Origin: Antedon bifida
Lineage: Eukaryota; Echinodermata; Crinoidea; Comatulida; Antedonidae
Direction of reading: 5' to 3'
Assembly (NCBI GenBank): GCA_963402885.1
Contig: OY727093.1
Location: 17,179,036-17,243,035, forward strand
Length of the DNA: 64,000 bases
Shown here piece by piece: positions 61,313-64,000 of this stretch. Below the pieces are notes generated by a model. It had not been told where the DNA came from. It made no database searches and was given only the letters and a program-made list of their open reading frames with translations. Every line of letters begins with the position of its first letter. Position 1 is the first letter of the stretch. The position numbers were made by a program, and so were the translations under genes.

Positions 61313-62216
61313 CTTGTTCCTTGTGAATCCTCTTTGTGCATGAACACATCATCATCATCTTTTTCTAATTTTGTAGAAGATTTACTTGACACACTGTCAA
61401 TGGATTCTTCCTTTGCAAGTGGAGCTTTAGTTTGCTCTTCCTTATTGCTTCCTCCTGAATCTAAAGGTCTTTCTTTTGATATCCTCTTTGTAGTGAGATC
61501 AGTCTCGCTGCTCGAGGGTGATATACCAATGCCATATTTTTCAGCGAGTTCCCTTTTACGTTGCTCTTTGTATTTAGCAATACGTGCCGAGCGTGCTTCT
61601 AGGTCTTCAGATGATTCTGACCCACTTATTTGTTGTCGTAACTGTGTCAATTTTTCACTGGCAGTCGTTGCTAAAGTACCTCCCATTTTGGGACTGTTCG
61701 TTGAATACTTTGGAGAAGTAGGACTATACCTGGGACTTAAATTACCATTGGGTGATCGTGCACCAAGGTATTTATCAGTTAGTGAGTTAGTACCGGATTT
61801 ATCAACTTTGTTTTTGTGACTACTGTATCTTGACTCCGAAGGCCTACTGCTTCTTTTTTTATCTTTTTCTAGGCTACCATAGCCACTTTCTGTACTAGCA
61901 CGTTTTGGGTCAAAACTTCCAGTCAATGAACTTGGCCTAGTTCTTGCTCTACTTGTAACATTGTCTGTAGGGCTAAGTGGGCTTCGATGTTTATAACGAT
62001 CTTGCGATAAGGATGAATCTGTAGAAGATATCCTATCCCTTGGTGAGTAACGACTATAATCTCCACTGTAATGGTAGCTACTTTGGCTTTCGTAAGTATC
62101 TCCACGTAGTGAAAACGAACCACTTGATGGTCGGCTAGCATGGAACCGCTGCTGACGTTCAGATGATGTGTGGTAGGAAGACGGACGATCACTGAATTTA
62201 TCCCGTAGTCTTGCTA
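61313..62216 (-). CDS. SVIL-like: Supervillin-like exon 1 of the visible set (301 codons)
   Basis: The acceptor is a T-run ending ACAG just right of 62216 and the donor is AAG|GTAGTT. The exon starts with two bases of a split codon and ends with two bases of another. The protein begins ARLRDKFSDRPSSY and is Ser/Arg/Tyr rich, with several SP(R/T/K) sites that suit proline-directed kinases (RYSPRD, RSPLSP, RYSPTSPKY, NSPK). About residues 205-225 read EARSARIAKYKEQRKRELAE, then KYGI; this is the clearest supervillin signature in the window and is probably a short basic helix. The tail is acidic (KLEKDDDDVFMHKED). No ATG is needed, because the open frame runs to the acceptor. The start codon of this isoform must lie upstream. 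Confidence 0.85.
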
Positions 62217-62547
62217 CTGTAAAAAAAAAAGCACATTTTTAAAAGCTCATCTTGTATTGTGGAGCACTATAGGGATTAAGAATTTAAAAACATTTCTATT
62301 AAAATATAAATTTTGAAATAATATATAACATAATTTTGTATTGTGTTTACTGTATAACATTGTGGCTGTGCTCATACTTGCCACTAAATGAACATTATTT
62401 ATTATCGCAATACATGTTCACAAGCACAATTATGATCTAGATAACTAAACATATTGCCACCAATTTACGCGTAACCATGATTTGGTATTTAATAAATTCT
62501 CAAGTTATTGGCTATTAAAGCCTGCCTAATCTTGATCATGATCATGA

Positions 62548-62620
62548 TCGGTCAATCAGTTGGTCTAATGGTAGGCTTCTGATTTCTAGTTTACAATCCT
62601 CTAGTGTGAACCAGGCCTGT
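62548..62620 (+). repeat. Decayed tRNA-like (SINE-type) sequence
   Basis: CAGTTGGTCTAATGGTAGG resembles an A box and the following GTTTACAATCC a worn B box, about the right distance apart. The arms no longer pair well, so this is a tRNA-derived repeat at best, not a tRNA gene. Confidence 0.25.
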
Positions 62621-63269
62621 AATAAATGATTTAACTTACTTACAGTACAGTACTTGAAAATAATATATTTAAAACTCCTAGACCTATTTAACCATGATAT
62701 AAACAAAACATGTCCTCCAATTGATGTACTACATTCCAGGATAAAATTGTTTCGGGATTTCACCAAAATACTATCATACCAGGAGATGTATGTTACATCA
62801 TACTTACAAATAGAAAATGTATAATGAAAACAGAGTGTCAGCTACAGATGGTCAAATAAGAGAAATAAACAAAACAACAGTGAAGAACACATACCCAGTA
62901 CAGTACTATATCTATACTGAAGAGTAGACTAAAGTTAACTATGAAGACAGAACCAACCAAATGATATTGACAAACACCACTCCCTTATTACAAATTAAAA
63001 TGAACATCCTGATTATCCACCAATCACAATGCAAATCATGATATTAAAAACACGCTTTTATTTTATACATTAATACCATAGATTATGAAACATAGTGAGG
63101 CTTAACATTTTAATCTGTGGAATAGATAACACATTTATGTGAAATGCTTTTTGGATTACAATTGTGCAACAAAGATATAGGCATCAACAACATTTAAGCC
63201 ATTAGCAACAGTAATTTTCTCCAGACAGAACTTTTATTATAGATAAACATCATTTAGGGTAGGGGATCT

Positions 63270-63400
63270 CAACACTGGCGCAACAGCTATGAGCGCTCAC
63301 AGGCTAAACGGAACCCGAGAGCCCCAGATCTTAATGGAACCCAGAGCATGAACAGCTACACAATAAAGTGCTAAACCAGGGGCCTTTGTCCGTTGCATTA
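63270..63400 (+). mobile_element. hAT-like MITE copy
   Basis: CACTGGCGCAACAGCTATGA, CCAGAGCATGA and AAACCAGGGGCCTTTGTCC match the 9.4- and 14.5-kb copies. The right end is decayed. Confidence 0.45.
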
Positions 63401-63592
63401 CAAGATTCAATTTATTGTCACATAATATTACATACATGAAATTTGTTGAAACGGTTCATCACTGGTTCTTAATGGTTTTCTGGTAAGGCACATTTAGAAA
63501 TCTTGTGTAGGACGACAGATAGCATAGTGAGATGTCCCCAGATGGAAGCTCATGAACTTAAAGGACATTGATACCCTTTTAAAACTCTTTAT

Positions 63593-64000
63593 TGGTTATC
63601 CGCACTTGGCGGATAACCCCTTGTTATTGTCAGGATCTTTTTTATCATTTAATCATATCATTTAAGTCATATCAAGGGCAAACTTTCTATGGATTAAAAA
63701 TGGCATGTTTCACAGAAAGTTACGCGCGCACGCGCGTTTAAAATTTCAAAATGCGAAAAATCAACTTCTAATCAACTTTCTACACGTTTCATGTCATTTT
63801 GAGCATTAAAAAAATTCCCACGCACGCGCAATAATTTTATGCGCGCATGCGCATGTAGCGCAAAAATATGATTTTTTCGCGTGATTTATGTTTTTTCAGC
63901 CTTTTCTAGTAATTTTACCAACTTTTAAACAATTTCGACTTAAAATTACGTCATACGAGCACGTGGAATTGGATAATTTGCGTGCGTTTTTGATGAAAAA
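63593..64000 (+). mobile_element. Rolling-circle element 7 (plus orientation, cut by the window end)
   Basis: It begins TGGTTATCCGC..GCGGATAACC and continues with the GCGCGCACGCGC block and GTCATACGAGCACGT word of the family. Compared with element 6, the part after the 5' hairpin is shortened. Confidence 0.62.

Larger units (their letters stand above)
855..62216 (-). other. SVIL-like: Supervillin-family gene, N-terminal half (gene span)
   Basis: This entry covers the whole visible part of one gene. Eleven exons on the minus strand join without a frame break, giving about 1,660 codons that are rich in Ser, Lys, Glu and Arg and predicted to be disordered. The family is recognised from ARIAKYKEQRKRELAEKYGI in the first visible exon, which closely matches the N-terminal segment of vertebrate supervillin, and from the TQPVT and RLQxL..W motifs in later exons. 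Supervillin is a peripheral membrane protein that links F-actin and myosin II to the plasma membrane. Its gelsolin-like repeats and headpiece lie at the C-terminus, so they would be left of position 1. The first visible exon begins inside a codon, so at least one upstream coding exon is missing or unrecognised. Exon limits are inferred from splice signals and phase, not from transcripts. Confidence 0.82.
62217..63592. other. Upstream intron or 5' flank
   Basis: Because exon 1 of the visible set starts inside a codon, this is most likely intron. It holds a tRNA-like stretch near 62.55 kb and a hAT-like MITE near 63.27 kb. No upstream coding exon could be supported. Confidence 0.5.

Noticed and set aside
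61334..61819. 161-codon plus-strand ORF
   Set aside because: Antisense shadow of the first visible exon.
62548..62620. Functional tRNA gene
   Set aside because: Only box-like words remain; acceptor and other stems do not pair, so it is kept only as a decayed repeat.
62811..62855. Possible upstream exon with donor TTT|GTAAGT
   Set aside because: Phase would fit, but the peptide is hydrophobic, short and unlike supervillin, and the acceptor is weak.

Overview
The window is eukaryotic and AT-rich. It holds one large, multi-exon gene on the minus strand, and I found no other gene I can support. The exons encode a supervillin/archvillin homologue (SVIL family, gelsolin/villin superfamily). Only its long, low-complexity N-terminal half lies here, read right to left from about 62.2 kb to 0.86 kb. 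The gelsolin-like repeats and villin headpiece, if present, lie beyond position 1. Recurrent GGCCTA-type words, long introns and many short inverted-repeat transposons resemble an echinoderm or a related marine invertebrate deuterostome. The species cannot be fixed from the sequence.

Gene layout: eleven exons were placed by reading the minus strand for AG acceptors, GT donors and reading phase: 61313-62216, 60102-60188, 59304-59413, 51608-51754, 30767-31161, 24283-25790, 22106-23285, 18967-19094, 3408-3587, 1585-1720 and 855-1071. Each join keeps reading frame, giving about 1,660 codons with open ends on both sides. The family assignment rests on the 61.6 kb segment with ARIAKYKEQRKRELAEKYGI, on repeated (R/S)R(F/W/Y)(K/Q/R)TQP(V/I) motifs, on LS(L/V)(A/S)D(K/Q)MKL motifs and on paired RLQxL...GE..WK(K/S) motifs. 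Notable points are eight [GS]IL[RK] motifs in one exon, a 30-residue minisatellite in another, and a possible second transcription start whose first codons form a good N-myristoylation signal.

Introns: two are very long (15.4 kb at 3588-18966; 20.4 kb at 31162-51607) and are packed with mobile DNA. The main families are: (1) rolling-circle elements about 1.6 kb long with a terminal hairpin and CTAGT end (Helitron/Helentron-like), including a head-to-tail run at 38.5-47.3 kb; (2) foldback elements with GGGTATTGC ends, 9-bp target duplications and opposed arrays of about 180-bp tandem units (17.4-18.6 and 39.4-41.8 kb); (3) a 1.46-kb unclassified element with 5-bp target duplications (13.0-14.5 and, inverted, 43.5-44.9 kb); (4) hAT-like, Harbinger-like, Tc1/mariner-like and TTAA-like MITEs. 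Several are nested, so relative insertion order can be read.

Most of the short open reading frames in the window are chance frames in repeats or antisense shadows of the supervillin exons.
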